The notes under the pieces were generated by a model. It ran no database searches. It was not told the DNA's origin and was given only the letters and a program-made list of their open reading frames with translations. A program made the translations under genes and the position numbers. DNA of 26,131 nucleotides from NCBI GenBank assembly GCA_934565775.1, contig CAKTIN010000018.1, positions 1-26,131 on the forward strand, read 5' to 3'. Shown one piece after another: positions 15,863-23,440 of the stretch; the stretch's first letter is position 1, and every line of letters begins with the position of its first letter. This DNA comes from an uncultured Oscillospiraceae bacterium. GTDB taxonomy: Bacteria > Bacillota > Clostridia > Oscillospirales > Oscillospiraceae.

Positions 15863-16056
15863 TTCCCGCCCCCCTGAATGATGATCTTTTGGCGGCAGCG
15901 GAGCGCATCCTGGATGCCGTCAATATAAGCGTTCAGCCGGCTGATTTTTTCCTCCTGGCGCTGAAGCTGCTCCCGAAGCCGCCGGTTCTCGGACAGCAGC
16001 TCCTCCCGGCACCAGGCGGGGAGAAATCTCTCAATCAGCCATTTCTTCCATTTCAC
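15859..16056 (-). CDS. Small basic coiled-coil protein between terminase and portal
   Basis: The product has 65 residues from a GTG at 16056 with GGGGGA five bases upstream. It overlaps the terminase end by 26 bases and the portal start by four. The sequence begins basic and aromatic (KWKKWLIERFLPAWCREEL), then runs as a coiled coil (SENRRLREQLQRQEEKISRLNAYIDG) with leucines in heptad spacing. A longer frame upstream lies within the terminase gene and is rejected. Small genes here are common in this phage group; function unknown. It could bind terminase or portal. Confidence 0.65.
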   Translation of the reverse strand: MKWKKWLIERFLPAWCREELLSENRRLREQLQRQEEKISRLNAYIDGIQDALRCRQKIIIQGGGK

Positions 16057-17290
16057 GATAATCCCCCGTTTTATACCCAAATTCCCGCCGTAGGATGGTA
16101 TAGCAGAAATAGCGAATATCATCCATCGCATGGTCGTTCTCTTTGATGACCCGGTCCGTGGTAGACTTCTCATCCCAGCAGTACAGGGCAAATTCCCGGA
16201 TTGCGTCCTTGCATTCCCGGCCAATCTTCAGCCGCCCTGCCTGCAGCAGCGCCGCCGTGTAGCTGATGCCGGGCAGCACGTCGTTCCGGGCCTTGCGGAC
16301 CGGATATTTCCCCCGCCGCAGGATCTCCGTAATCATGGAGGCGGCGGAGGGATCAATTACAATGCACTCGACCGGTAGCCCACCGGCAAGCCGCTCCAGC
16401 TCCGTGTAATACTCGCTGTCGGTCATCTGGCGGTGCCCTTCCCGCCCGTTAAAATAAAATTCCCGCATCCGGGTCGCCACGCCGTTGCATAGGCACCACA
16501 GCCCTGCCGAAAAGGGATTGAGGGTCCCGTAGTCCACGGAAATAAAATAGCGCCCCCGTTCAGGAAGCGCGTCTGTAATATGCTTTTCCGGGTCGAAGAT
16601 CTGATAGACCAGGCCCTCCGCTACACACCATTCGCCCCGGATGTACCGCCGGTAGAACACTCCGGTGTACAGAGCCTCATAGCGCCGCCGGACCGCCTCG
16701 CTGAGGGCCGGATTATCATCCATGGTGAAATGAATGTGCAGCGCATTCTTGTCCGCCAGGCGAAGCAGCCACTCCTTGTAGAACCAGTGTTCCGGCCCCG
16801 CCGGATTGCAGTTGAACCAGAACTTAGACCCGGTCACGGAGCACCGGGCTACAGCCTGCTCCACGAAGGAGCGGGGCATTAGCGCCACCTCGTCCAGGAG
16901 GACGCCCGCCAGGGTCATGCCCTGAATCAGCGTATAAGAGCTCTCGTCCCGCCCGCCAAACAGGAAGAAGGTATTCTCCCGTCCCGCCCGGTCTGAGACG
17001 ATGACCTTGTTTTCCGACAGCCGTTCTGTGATCTCCAGCTCCGCCGGGACCCAATCCCGCAGATTCATAACGATATTCCGCCGCAGGGACATGACCGTTT
17101 TGCCGCAAAGCCCAAAGGTCTGCCCGTTGAAACGGCACATGGCCCACAGAAGGAACCCCACCGCCATGCTGACCGTTTTTCCGGACCGCACTGCGCCGTC
17201 ACAGATAATGGCATCCCGGTCCTGAAATTTTGGCTGCTGCCACCACAGCATGGCAAGCCGCTGGCGTTTACTGAGTTTCTGGTAGATCAT
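16031..17290 (-). CDS. Terminase large subunit
   Basis: The product has 419 residues from ATG at 17290 (GGAGGAG ten bases upstream); the open frame extends earlier but only inside the small subunit gene. The ATPase half shows Walker A DGAVRSGKT (residues 31-39), Walker B GVLLDEV (129-135), and the coupling-like phrase SKFWFNCNPAGPEHWFYKEW. The nuclease half shows FISVDYGTLNPFSAGLW (first acidic residue), VECIVIDPSAASM (second) and DDIRYFCY near the end (third). This is the Terminase_3/6-type motor that cuts and pumps DNA into the head. The gene overlaps the small subunit gene by 23 bases. Confidence 0.95.
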   Translation of the reverse strand: MIYQKLSKRQRLAMLWWQQPKFQDRDAIICDGAVRSGKTVSMAVGFLLWAMCRFNGQTFGLCGKTVMSLRRNIVMNLRDWVPAELEITERLSENKVIVSDRAGRENTFFLFGGRDESSYTLIQGMTLAGVLLDEVALMPRSFVEQAVARCSVTGSKFWFNCNPAGPEHWFYKEWLLRLADKNALHIHFTMDDNPALSEAVRRRYEALYTGVFYRRYIRGEWCVAEGLVYQIFDPEKHITDALPERGRYFISVDYGTLNPFSAGLWCLCNGVATRMREFYFNGREGHRQMTDSEYYTELERLAGGLPVECIVIDPSAASMITEILRRGKYPVRKARNDVLPGISYTAALLQAGRLKIGRECKDAIREFALYCWDEKSTTDRVIKENDHAMDDIRYFCYTILRREFGYKTGDYREMEEMAD

Positions 17291-17687
17291 CGGTCTGTAT
17301 CTCCTCCGCCCCCTGGATCGCCTCCAGCAGGTTGTTTTCGCGCTTGCGGTCTGCTGCGCCGCTGCCGTCAAAGGCTCCCACGTGCTTTCCCAGAAGCTCC
17401 AGGGCCCGCAGCTTATTGGCATACTTCAGATCGCTGTCCGTCATGTCAGAGGCCTTTTTATCGGCAATTTCTTTCAGCTTGTTAATTACATAGTCCTGCG
17501 TGACCTCGGTCCGCTCCGCTCTTTCCCGCTTCGCCTGCTGGATTGCCTCGGAAACGTGAGTTTTCGTAAGCAGCTGCCGCCCCACATCGGCGTTCTTATA
17601 GCCCGCCCGCAGCGCGGCTTGGGTGGCATTCAGATCCACCAGATACTCCTGTACAAATCGTTCCTGCTTTGGCGTCAATGATGCCAC
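17268..17687 (-). CDS. Terminase small subunit
   Basis: The product has 139 residues from GTG at 17687, chosen because GAGAGG lies eight bases upstream and the resulting start, (M)ASLTPKQERFVQEYLVDLN, is the usual beginning of the Terminase_2 family. A GTG nine bases earlier would sit on that ribosome site. The N-terminal helix-turn-helix (NATQAALRAGYKNADVGRQ) binds the packaging site; the middle (TEVTQDYVINKLKEIADKK) oligomerises; ANKLRALELLGKHVGAF is conserved. It recognises phage DNA and hands it to the large subunit. Confidence 0.92.
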   Translation of the reverse strand: MASLTPKQERFVQEYLVDLNATQAALRAGYKNADVGRQLLTKTHVSEAIQQAKRERAERTEVTQDYVINKLKEIADKKASDMTDSDLKYANKLRALELLGKHVGAFDGSGAADRKRENNLLEAIQGAEEIQTDDLPETQ

Positions 17688-17710
17688 CCTCACCACCTCT
17701 CAACTGGATG

Positions 17711-17743
17711 AGAAAAGAGGCCGGGGAGTAATCCCTGGCCTCT
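17711..17743 (-). terminator. Terminator-like hairpin before terminase genes
   Basis: A 12-bp stem with one G-U type pair (AGAGGCCGGGGA at 17716-17727 with TCCCTGGCCTCT at 17732-17743) has a four-base loop. On the minus strand it is followed by TTTTCTC. It lies between the ArpU-like gene and the small terminase, and just downstream of a possible promoter. It may close the early transcript or act as an attenuator in the leader of the late operon. Confidence 0.68.
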
Positions 17744-17764
17744 CGCCCTTCTTCAGATGCTACC

Positions 17765-17773
17765 AGTATAGCA
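17765..17773 (-). promoter_or_regulatory. Possible extended -10 promoter for the late operon
   Basis: On the minus strand the sequence TGCTATACT (extended TGn plus TATACT) lies in the AT-rich gap after the ArpU-like gene. No good -35 box is visible at the proper distance; only T-rich sequence is present, which would fit a promoter needing an activator or special sigma-like factor. The start point would fall about 15 bases before the terminator-like hairpin. Confidence 0.4.
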
Positions 17774-17812
17774 CATCCTGTCGGAAAAATCTTCCCATTT
17801 TTTTATCATTTT

Positions 17813-18250
17813 TCAAATCTCAACTGCACCGTACAGTGCAATCGTGAAATGCCGCAGCGCCCGATCCCGCCGCCGGTAAACGGAGGACTGCTCAATCCCC
17901 AGCTCGCTGCACAGCCGCTCCACATTCCCGTGGGCCGGGTGGATGTAAAACCGGTCCAATACAAGCCGCTCCTCACTGTCCAGGACGGATAGCCCCTCGT
18001 CCACGCACGCCACAACGGCCTTCGCCTGCCGCAGCGCCAGCGCCAGCTCCTCCCGATGGGCGATGTTGGACAGCAGCATATCCTCCCGGGTGCTGCCCCC
18101 GCCGGTCACAGGGGTGCTGTCCGCAGAGGCGCTGTGGATTCCGGCAAAGGAGGCTTCCAGCCGCTTGATCTCCTGCGGAATGCTGACGATCGCATTTTTC
18201 CGCGCCTCATAGCACCGCAGCTTATCCATTGCTTCTTTTTTCCAGTCCAT
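17813..18250 (-). CDS. ArpU-like late gene regulator (sigma region 4-like)
   Basis: The product has 145 residues from ATG at 18250 with GGGAGG six bases upstream; an earlier in-frame start 180 bases away is rejected as it overlaps two genes without a ribosome site. The N-terminal half is helical (MDWKKEAMDKLRCYEARKNA, REELALALRQAKAVVACVDEG). The C-terminal part is a sigma-70 region 4-like helix-turn-helix: LDSEERLVLDRFYIHP, GNVERLCSELGIEQSSVYRRR, DRALRHFTIALYG. Proteins of this kind (ArpU/RinA type) switch on late packaging and structural genes in Firmicute phages. It lies directly before the terminase genes and the candidate late promoter, which supports the role. Confidence 0.85.
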   Translation of the reverse strand: MDWKKEAMDKLRCYEARKNAIVSIPQEIKRLEASFAGIHSASADSTPVTGGGSTREDMLLSNIAHREELALALRQAKAVVACVDEGLSVLDSEERLVLDRFYIHPAHGNVERLCSELGIEQSSVYRRRDRALRHFTIALYGAVEI

Positions 18251-18458
18251 AAATTCCCTCCCGATCTGCAAAATAGTAGCTTTCCCGGAGCGCACCGTGC
18301 GCCAGCGGAAAAGTAACCGTGTAAAATCGCCCCTTCGGATGGATGTAGCTGACATAGCCTGCAAGGAGCTTCGCGGGCGCCCCCCGCTCCAGATAGCAGC
18401 CGTATACCTGGCGCCTGACCTTCTGCCCAAGCTTTATTTCCGTGTTAAACACCTCCAT
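18222..18458 (-). CDS. Hypothetical phage protein
   Basis: The product has 78 residues, small and beta-rich with many aromatic and basic residues (VRRQVYGCYLERGAPAKLL, YIHPKGRFYTVTFPL, ESYYFADREGIYGLEKR), like a small SH3-like barrel. It overlaps the upstream gene by 14 bases and the ArpU-like gene by 29 bases. The ribosome site is weak, suggesting translation coupled to the upstream gene. I recognise no family. Confidence 0.6.
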   Translation of the reverse strand: MEVFNTEIKLGQKVRRQVYGCYLERGAPAKLLAGYVSYIHPKGRFYTVTFPLAHGALRESYYFADREGIYGLEKRSNG

Positions 18459-18768
18459 ATCGCTGGTTCCACGGGACGAAATGCTCCTCCCCTAAAATGC
18501 TCCGAATCCGATCATCCAGCACCTTCTTGCTGTATACCATCTCCGGATCGTCCTTCCCGTCCTCTACGAAAAGAGCGGCCATTTCGTTGACTGTGTCGAT
18601 GTAAGCGTTTGCGAACTTTTGAGCTCTCCCGGGGCCCATCCCCAGCACCTCATTGGCGGCAATTATGGCCGCGTCAACGCCCATCTGCATCCCAATGTGG
18701 AGCCTTTCCCGGTATTTTGCCTCATATAGGGCCTCATACTTGGCCAGTAACGGATTTGGTTTTTTCAT
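18445..18768 (-). CDS. Hypothetical phage protein
   Basis: The product has 107 residues, mainly helical (NPLLAKYEALYEAKYRERLH, GVDAAIIAANEVLGMGPGRA, AYIDTVNEMAALFVEDGKDD). The start overlaps the ParB-like gene stop as ATGA and has GGGGGTGA upstream. Proteins of this shape often accompany ArpU-like regulators in Clostridia prophages, but no function is known to me. The order ParB-like, this gene, the 78-residue gene, regulator suggests a single transcript. Confidence 0.65.
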   Translation of the reverse strand: MKKPNPLLAKYEALYEAKYRERLHIGMQMGVDAAIIAANEVLGMGPGRAQKFANAYIDTVNEMAALFVEDGKDDPEMVYSKKVLDDRIRSILGEEHFVPWNQRYGGV

Positions 18769-20216
18769 CGTTGATCACCCCCATCGTCAATATTTCCGGA
18801 GTGAGTAAACAGCCTATGCGTGCCGTTCTGGAGCGCCTTTTCATCGTCGGACATTTCATACCCCATAAGCTCCAACCATGCGTACAAGGCGTCCAGCATA
18901 AGATTTTTCTCGTGCTTTGGCCATTCAGCCAAGTAAGAAGAATGGTAGCCATTCTTCTTGCTGTCCTGGAATTGAGCGTAAATAATCTCAGGTGCCAGAT
19001 CGTTGTTGGTCAAGGACGCCGCTGCGCTTACGGCTCTATCCCGCGTTTCATCCCATTTCCCGTCCGGATCGACGCCCATCATCTTGATCAGGGCATTGCG
19101 GTCGGGGGATTTATAGAGGGTTGCAGCCGCGACAATGCCTATCGCGGCGCCGCGGAGGATAAGCCCGATATTCTTCTGCGTAACCGTCAAGCTCTGAATG
19201 AATTTCTGACGCAGATCGAAGGCGATTTCTTCTTCCTCTTTTATGGCTGCACGAGCATCAGCGATGGCCTTTTCTTCCTCAATCTGAGCCTGAGACTTTT
19301 CCTCCGAGGCGGCCCGCTTGCGCTTTCTGTAGAAGGAAAGGGTCCCCCAATTATCGATGTAATACAGGATCCCGCCTGCATTGCCAAGCCGAAAGCCACT
19401 TTCGGGTTCCCAATTGTCAAGGTTAATGCACTTCACGGACTCGTATTTTGAACTATACCGATCCGAATCGGGGATGAGCTTTAACCCCAAGTCCTTAATC
19501 TGCTTCTTCGCCTCCGGCAAGACTTTCTTCCGGTGTTCTTCCCGAATGGCGCGAGAGACAGCACCGTCAAAGTTGTAGGTGCCAATGTCCTTCAGAAGCT
19601 TGTTGCGCGTTTTAAGGCTCTCGACCTGGGCAAGCTTATCAAAATCAGACAAGGATAACTGACGAGAGGAAACCTCTTTCAGCGTATCGGAATCAAGCTC
19701 GGCCATTTTCAGCCGGCGCCGCACGGTTGCCTTTGAGAAACCGGATTTCTCGGCAATCTGCTCCACGCTGTCGCCAAGGTCAAGCATCATCTGGAACCCC
19801 TGCGCCTGCTCATAGACGGTGAGGTCACTGCGCTGCATATTCTCAACAAGCATGGTCTGCAGCTGCTCCCGCTCATCCATTTCCACAACAATGCACGGGA
19901 GTTCGGTCAGCCCGGCCAACTGCGCGGCCGCATGGCGTCGGTGGCCAATAATGATCGTGTAGCCCTCCGCCACGGTGTGGCGATTGACGATACGCTGGCC
20001 TTCCTCCGTCGGGTTAGCGCGGTATTCGGCACACGCTGTGCGGTATTCCTCGTCGGTCATATCCCGCAGTCTGGGAACAACGGTAAGATTTTGAAGAACG
20101 CCGCTGGCCTTGATGCTGTCGGCAAGCTCGGCTAGATCGCCGAGATCTTTTCGCGGATTATCAGGATGCGGATATAGCTCCGAAATTTGGATGTTTACAA
20201 TTTGTGCCATTCTCAC
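18765..20216 (-). CDS. ParB/RepB/Spo0J-family protein, no ParA partner in window
   Basis: The product has 483 residues. Residues about 8-120 form a ParB/sulfiredoxin-like domain: ISELYPHPDNPRKDLGDLAEL, ASGVLQNLTVVPR, and the nucleotide-binding box TIIIGHRRHAAAQLAGLTELP. A helix-turn-helix follows (SVEQIAEKSGFSKATVRRRL), then LSLSDFDKLAQV. The C-terminal 250 residues are charged and helical (KRKRAASEEKSQAQIEEEKA) and match nothing I recognise. GTG at 20216 is chosen for ribosome-site spacing (AAAGG, six bases); ATG at 20210 is an equal option. ParB-like proteins without ParA are frequent in phages and may act in gene control or DNA binding rather than partition. GC is slightly lower than its neighbours. 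Confidence 0.85.
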   Translation of the reverse strand: MRMAQIVNIQISELYPHPDNPRKDLGDLAELADSIKASGVLQNLTVVPRLRDMTDEEYRTACAEYRANPTEEGQRIVNRHTVAEGYTIIIGHRRHAAAQLAGLTELPCIVVEMDEREQLQTMLVENMQRSDLTVYEQAQGFQMMLDLGDSVEQIAEKSGFSKATVRRRLKMAELDSDTLKEVSSRQLSLSDFDKLAQVESLKTRNKLLKDIGTYNFDGAVSRAIREEHRKKVLPEAKKQIKDLGLKLIPDSDRYSSKYESVKCINLDNWEPESGFRLGNAGGILYYIDNWGTLSFYRKRKRAASEEKSQAQIEEEKAIADARAAIKEEEEIAFDLRQKFIQSLTVTQKNIGLILRGAAIGIVAAATLYKSPDRNALIKMMGVDPDGKWDETRDRAVSAAASLTNNDLAPEIIYAQFQDSKKNGYHSSYLAEWPKHEKNLMLDALYAWLELMGYEMSDDEKALQNGTHRLFTHSGNIDDGGDQR

Positions 20217-20229
20217 TCATTTCCTTTCG

Positions 20230-20556
20230 TTATTTTTCATAAATTGCCTTTAACAGCTTATCTGCATTTTCGATAGAAGGCTGCTTCCGATATGCTGCTG
20301 AAGCCGCTTCGATACGCAGCCACATATCGTTCGACTGCTCCCACATCGACTCAAGGAACTGATTTACCTGGTACGCCTTAAGAATCTCCTGTTTCTCCCT
20401 GCGCCCCTGCTCTCGGGTCAGCGAGGAAGCGGACCGGTATAAACTGCGGAAGGATTGAAACAGCAACACCTGAGCCTGGCTATTCAGATCAGGCATGGGT
20501 GCGCCCCGATAGGCCAGGTCCTCCAGCTCGTCCACGTCCATCAGATTCAGCTTCAT
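20230..20556 (-). CDS. Hypothetical phage protein
   Basis: The product has 108 residues, helical and mixed charge (MDVDELEDLAYRGAPMPDL, SQAQVLLFQSFRSLYRSAS, REKQEILKAYQVNQFLESM, AASAAYRKQPSIENADKLL). The start overlaps the RusA stop as ATGA, with GAGGAG upstream. No family recognised. It lies between the resolvase and the ParB-like gene and may serve in replication or its control; nothing in the sequence decides this. Confidence 0.65.
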   Translation of the reverse strand: MKLNLMDVDELEDLAYRGAPMPDLNSQAQVLLFQSFRSLYRSASSLTREQGRREKQEILKAYQVNQFLESMWEQSNDMWLRIEAASAAYRKQPSIENADKLLKAIYEK

Positions 20557-20948
20557 GGCAGCTCCTCCAGGCAGATATAAATTCCGGGAACTCTGGCCCA
20601 GAACTTCTCCACGATCTCAGAGGCTACCAGCGCATCATCCACCCAGAATCCCAGCTCCGTCATAACGTCCTTAAGCAGCTTCTGGAGATTGTCGGTGTCC
20701 GGCTTCGTGATCCGGTACTCTCCATCCAGATGCTTCCCGCTGGCTGGGAAACACCACTTCACCACCAGCCTTACGCCGCCCGTCATCGGGTTCTCTGGAC
20801 GGAACGCCGCCAGCGCGTCCCGGAGCTTCACCCTGGCATTTTTCAGCTCTGCCGGTTCGTAAGACTTCGGCTTTCCATTCACCACCCGCCAGCGTTTCTC
20901 CTGGTGCGTCACCGTGGGCGGAATCATGTGCAGGAAAAATTGCAACAT
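20553..20948 (-). CDS. rusA: RusA-family Holliday junction resolvase
   Basis: The product has 131 residues, the normal size of RusA. Key signs are the N-terminal PPTVTHQEKRW segment, the central RLVVKWCFPASGKH, the catalytic block ITKPDTDNLQKLLKDVM (aspartates of the D-x-D-N motif), and the following GFWVDDALVASEIVEKFW with the third acidic cluster. It resolves branched DNA formed by recombination during phage replication and prepares unbranched DNA for packaging. ATG follows GAGGTGA six bases upstream. The gene is the first after the stem-loop region and couples with the next gene. Confidence 0.92.
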   Translation of the reverse strand: MLQFFLHMIPPTVTHQEKRWRVVNGKPKSYEPAELKNARVKLRDALAAFRPENPMTGGVRLVVKWCFPASGKHLDGEYRITKPDTDNLQKLLKDVMTELGFWVDDALVASEIVEKFWARVPGIYICLEELP

Positions 20949-21026
20949 TTTTCATCACCTCAAATTTCCAACTTTTCAAGCAAGATTTTTTCCGGGGGGT
21001 CCTTAGTCATGTGCGGGGTGGGTATG

Positions 21027-21209
21027 GGGTGGGCGGAGCCCTAGCCCACCCATCCCATCACGCACAGGACGATACGCGTATCTCCCCCGTAGGGGGAGGT
21101 CCATCCCGTCCCGTCATCCCGCGCGGGATGCACTGTAAAATTCACAGTGCATCCCGTCTTATGCAGAATGAAGCAAGACGGGATGGACTGTATTTTTTAC
21201 AGTGCATCC
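21027..21209. repeat. Cluster of stem-loops and inverted repeats, candidate origin or structured RNA
   Basis: The only long gene-free stretch (20949-21196) holds six palindromic structures: GGGTGGGC/GCCCACCC (21027-21034 with 21044-21051); CTCCCCC/GGGGGAG (21082-21088 with 21092-21098); a perfect 16-base palindrome CATCCCGCGCGGGATG (21115-21130); GGGATGCACTGT/ACAGTGCATCCC (21125-21136 with 21144-21155); ATCCCGTCTT/AAGACGGGAT (21151-21160 with 21175-21184); and GGATGGACTGTA/TACAGTGCATCC (21181-21192 with 21198-21209, one mismatch). The unit GGATGCACTGT occurs four times, two in each orientation. Several stems share arms and exclude each other. None has a proper T run, so they are not ordinary terminators. 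The last repeat includes the stop codon of the primase gene. Confidence 0.75.
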
Positions 21210-23440
21210 TGTGTGTCGGCGCTTTCTTTGAACACCTTGCCGGAATCCTTATCGATGCGAAATCCGAACTTTTTGAGCCATTTTCGCACGGTGTCCTCTT
21301 TATCGGTTTCGCCGATTTCGGAGAACCATTCGGTCAAATCCTTCACGGTCGGAGGCTCTCCGGCACAGCAGTTTGCAACGGCGTCAGCGACTTTTTCTTC
21401 TTGGGTGCGGCGCTTCAGATCGGCTTTTTCTTTGCGGCCGCGCTGCGCCTTATGCCAGGTGAGCGTGCCGCCATCGGCGCTCAGATCGCCCAGGATGCCG
21501 CTATCATCCAACACATGGACCGGGTAGCGGAACCACAAATTGACCGGCGGGAACTTCGGAAACTCCCGAAGCGTCCCCTCTATGCGCCACCCGGTAACGG
21601 CCTGTGAGGCGGCGCTGGCAGCCTTTGCGCGGGCCTCGGCAGCCTCGAACTTCCAGCCCCCAATCTTCTCCCGGATCAGATCTCGGAGGGCCGCTGCGCT
21701 GCGCGTATCGTCCATGGATACCTCTCCCAGCAGGGCCGGAGCCTGTTCTTTGATCCAGTCCAAATAGGCGCTTGCGGCTGCGGCGTTTGCCTGCTGCTTA
21801 CGGACAGCATCCGTCAGCTCCAGCTCTACCAGGTCCAGGAGTGCGTCTGGATCCCGTGCAAAGACGCCGGAACCGGATGCCCGGTCCATGGACTTCTTGC
21901 CGCCCTGGGCGCCCTTGGAGTGGTGGTGGCAGTAGATTACGGCGCAGCTCAGCTCCGTACAGACCTTGTCAAACTGATTGCAAAAGGCCGCCATCTGGTC
22001 CGCGCTGTTCTCATCACCGGTAATGATCTTATAAATAGGGTCGATCACCACGGCAATATAATTCTGCTTCAGCGCCCGCCGGATGAGCTTAGGCGCCAGC
22101 TTGTCCATAGGAAGGGATTTGCCCCGAAGGTTCCAAATGTCAATGTTCTGAAGGCTCCTGGGGGCCCAGCCCATTGCTGTGTATACATCCTTGAAGCGGT
22201 GCAAGCAGCTGGCCCGGTCCAGCTCCAGATTCACATACAGAACCTTTCCCTGGGTGCATTGCCATTGCAGCCATTTCCGGCCCTCGGCAATGGCAATGCA
22301 GAGCTCGATCAGGGCGAAGGACTTACCAGCCTTAGACGGCCCCGCCAGGAGCATCTTGTGCCCCTGGCGCAGAATTCCGTCAATTAAGCAGGGGGCCAGC
22401 TCCGGCAGATCGTCCCACACGGAGGACAGGCTTTCCTGATCCGGAAGATCATCGTTGACACCCTCGATCCATTCCTTCCACTCGGCCCAGCTCTCTTTCC
22501 CGATATTGGTATCCACCAGGAATTGCTTATTCCCGTTTCTGATAACGCCAGGCATCCGGGAAAGCCTGGAGGGATTTTTGTTCTGGGTGTCTACGGGCAT
22601 TCCGTTCTTTTTCAGAACGTCATAGAGATAATCCACACGCTTGCGGTATTCGTCATAAGAGGAAGCGTCGATGCGGACAATGGCGTGTAGGCTCTTTCCG
22701 CCGCTGTGGACCAGGCAGGCAATGGGAAGCTCCAGCTCCCGGACAATGGCATTCTGCTGCTCAACGGGCATGGTGTCCGATTCCACCAGCGCATAGCGGT
22801 AGTCCGTCACATTCTCGTTCTTGACGCCCTTACCGTCCAATGGGTTAAAGCGGATCCAGGCTCCCGCTTCCGGCTTGTAGTCGCCGAGAACAGCGCCTAT
22901 ATCACCGTCACACTTGCTGAGAGCCTCAATGAGCTGCCCTGCCGTCCGGTTGTAATCGCCCTTGGTGGGTAAATACTTATCGTCCTTCTGCCAGCTCTCC
23001 GTGACATAGCCCACGGTTTCTGAGGCTTCGAACAATGTCTCCAGATAGGTAATCAGCTCCTGCGCCGGATTCCAGCTGCGGGGTGGCTGCACTTCCCTGG
23101 CCTCCAGCCAGGTCTTGTCTACAATGGTCAGATCGTCTCCGCCGATCTCATCGGACCATCCAATCTCATGCCCGCCGGAAGCAGGGGACCACCCCTGCTC
23201 CCTGGCCAACTGTACAATGGTGCCGCCGGTAACGGGGCAACTGCTCCCGTGGAAGCCCGCCCACTTTTTTACGCACTCGCCGGGATGGTATCTGGAATCA
23301 TTCCGGGACCAGCTGTCCCAAGCGTCGCAGCCATAGCCCTCGGCTTTAAGCGCCATGCCCACATTTACCCACTCTTGATAGCTCAGTGCCGCAGGGTCGA
23401 TAAACTGTAAAATTTCAATTAGATCCGTTCGCTGCTCCAT
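21197..23440 (-). CDS. Primase-helicase with PriCT-2 and RepA-like ATPase domains
   Basis: The product has 747 residues from ATG at 23440 (GGAG eight bases upstream; an ATG 18 bases earlier has no good site). Residues about 5-75 form a PriCT-2 domain (PAALSYQEWVNVGMALKAEG, CVKKWAGF). About 130-320 is a primase-like part (DYRYALVESDTMPVEQQNA, VHSGGKSLHAIVRID, NPSRLSRMPGVIRNG). About 340-540 is a RecA-fold AAA_25/RepA-like helicase with Walker A GPSKAGKS, Walker B VVIDPIYKI and a CHHHSKGAQGGKKSMDRASG sensor block. The C-terminal 170 residues look like a winged DNA-binding tail (TVKDLTEWFSEIGETDKEDT). It starts replication. Its last residues are encoded by a copy of the neighbouring inverted repeat. 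Confidence 0.9.
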   Translation of the reverse strand: MEQRTDLIEILQFIDPAALSYQEWVNVGMALKAEGYGCDAWDSWSRNDSRYHPGECVKKWAGFHGSSCPVTGGTIVQLAREQGWSPASGGHEIGWSDEIGGDDLTIVDKTWLEAREVQPPRSWNPAQELITYLETLFEASETVGYVTESWQKDDKYLPTKGDYNRTAGQLIEALSKCDGDIGAVLGDYKPEAGAWIRFNPLDGKGVKNENVTDYRYALVESDTMPVEQQNAIVRELELPIACLVHSGGKSLHAIVRIDASSYDEYRKRVDYLYDVLKKNGMPVDTQNKNPSRLSRMPGVIRNGNKQFLVDTNIGKESWAEWKEWIEGVNDDLPDQESLSSVWDDLPELAPCLIDGILRQGHKMLLAGPSKAGKSFALIELCIAIAEGRKWLQWQCTQGKVLYVNLELDRASCLHRFKDVYTAMGWAPRSLQNIDIWNLRGKSLPMDKLAPKLIRRALKQNYIAVVIDPIYKIITGDENSADQMAAFCNQFDKVCTELSCAVIYCHHHSKGAQGGKKSMDRASGSGVFARDPDALLDLVELELTDAVRKQQANAAAASAYLDWIKEQAPALLGEVSMDDTRSAAALRDLIREKIGGWKFEAAEARAKAASAASQAVTGWRIEGTLREFPKFPPVNLWFRYPVHVLDDSGILGDLSADGGTLTWHKAQRGRKEKADLKRRTQEEKVADAVANCCAGEPPTVKDLTEWFSEIGETDKEDTVRKWLKKFGFRIDKDSGKVFKESADTQDAL

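Noticed and set aside
16057..16224. Longer form of the small coiled-coil protein
   Set aside because: The extra codons lie inside the large terminase gene in another frame, look non-natural, and the GTG at 16056 has its own ribosome site.
21125..21155. Rho-independent terminator for the primase gene
   Set aside because: The stem is strong, but neither strand has a T run directly after it.
21082..21209. CRISPR array
   Set aside because: The repeats are inverted, unequally spaced and only about 12 bases; no regular spacer pattern and no cas gene.
21011..21607. Plus-strand open frame starting in the stem-loop region
   Set aside because: It crosses hairpins and runs antisense to the primase C-terminus; no coding evidence.
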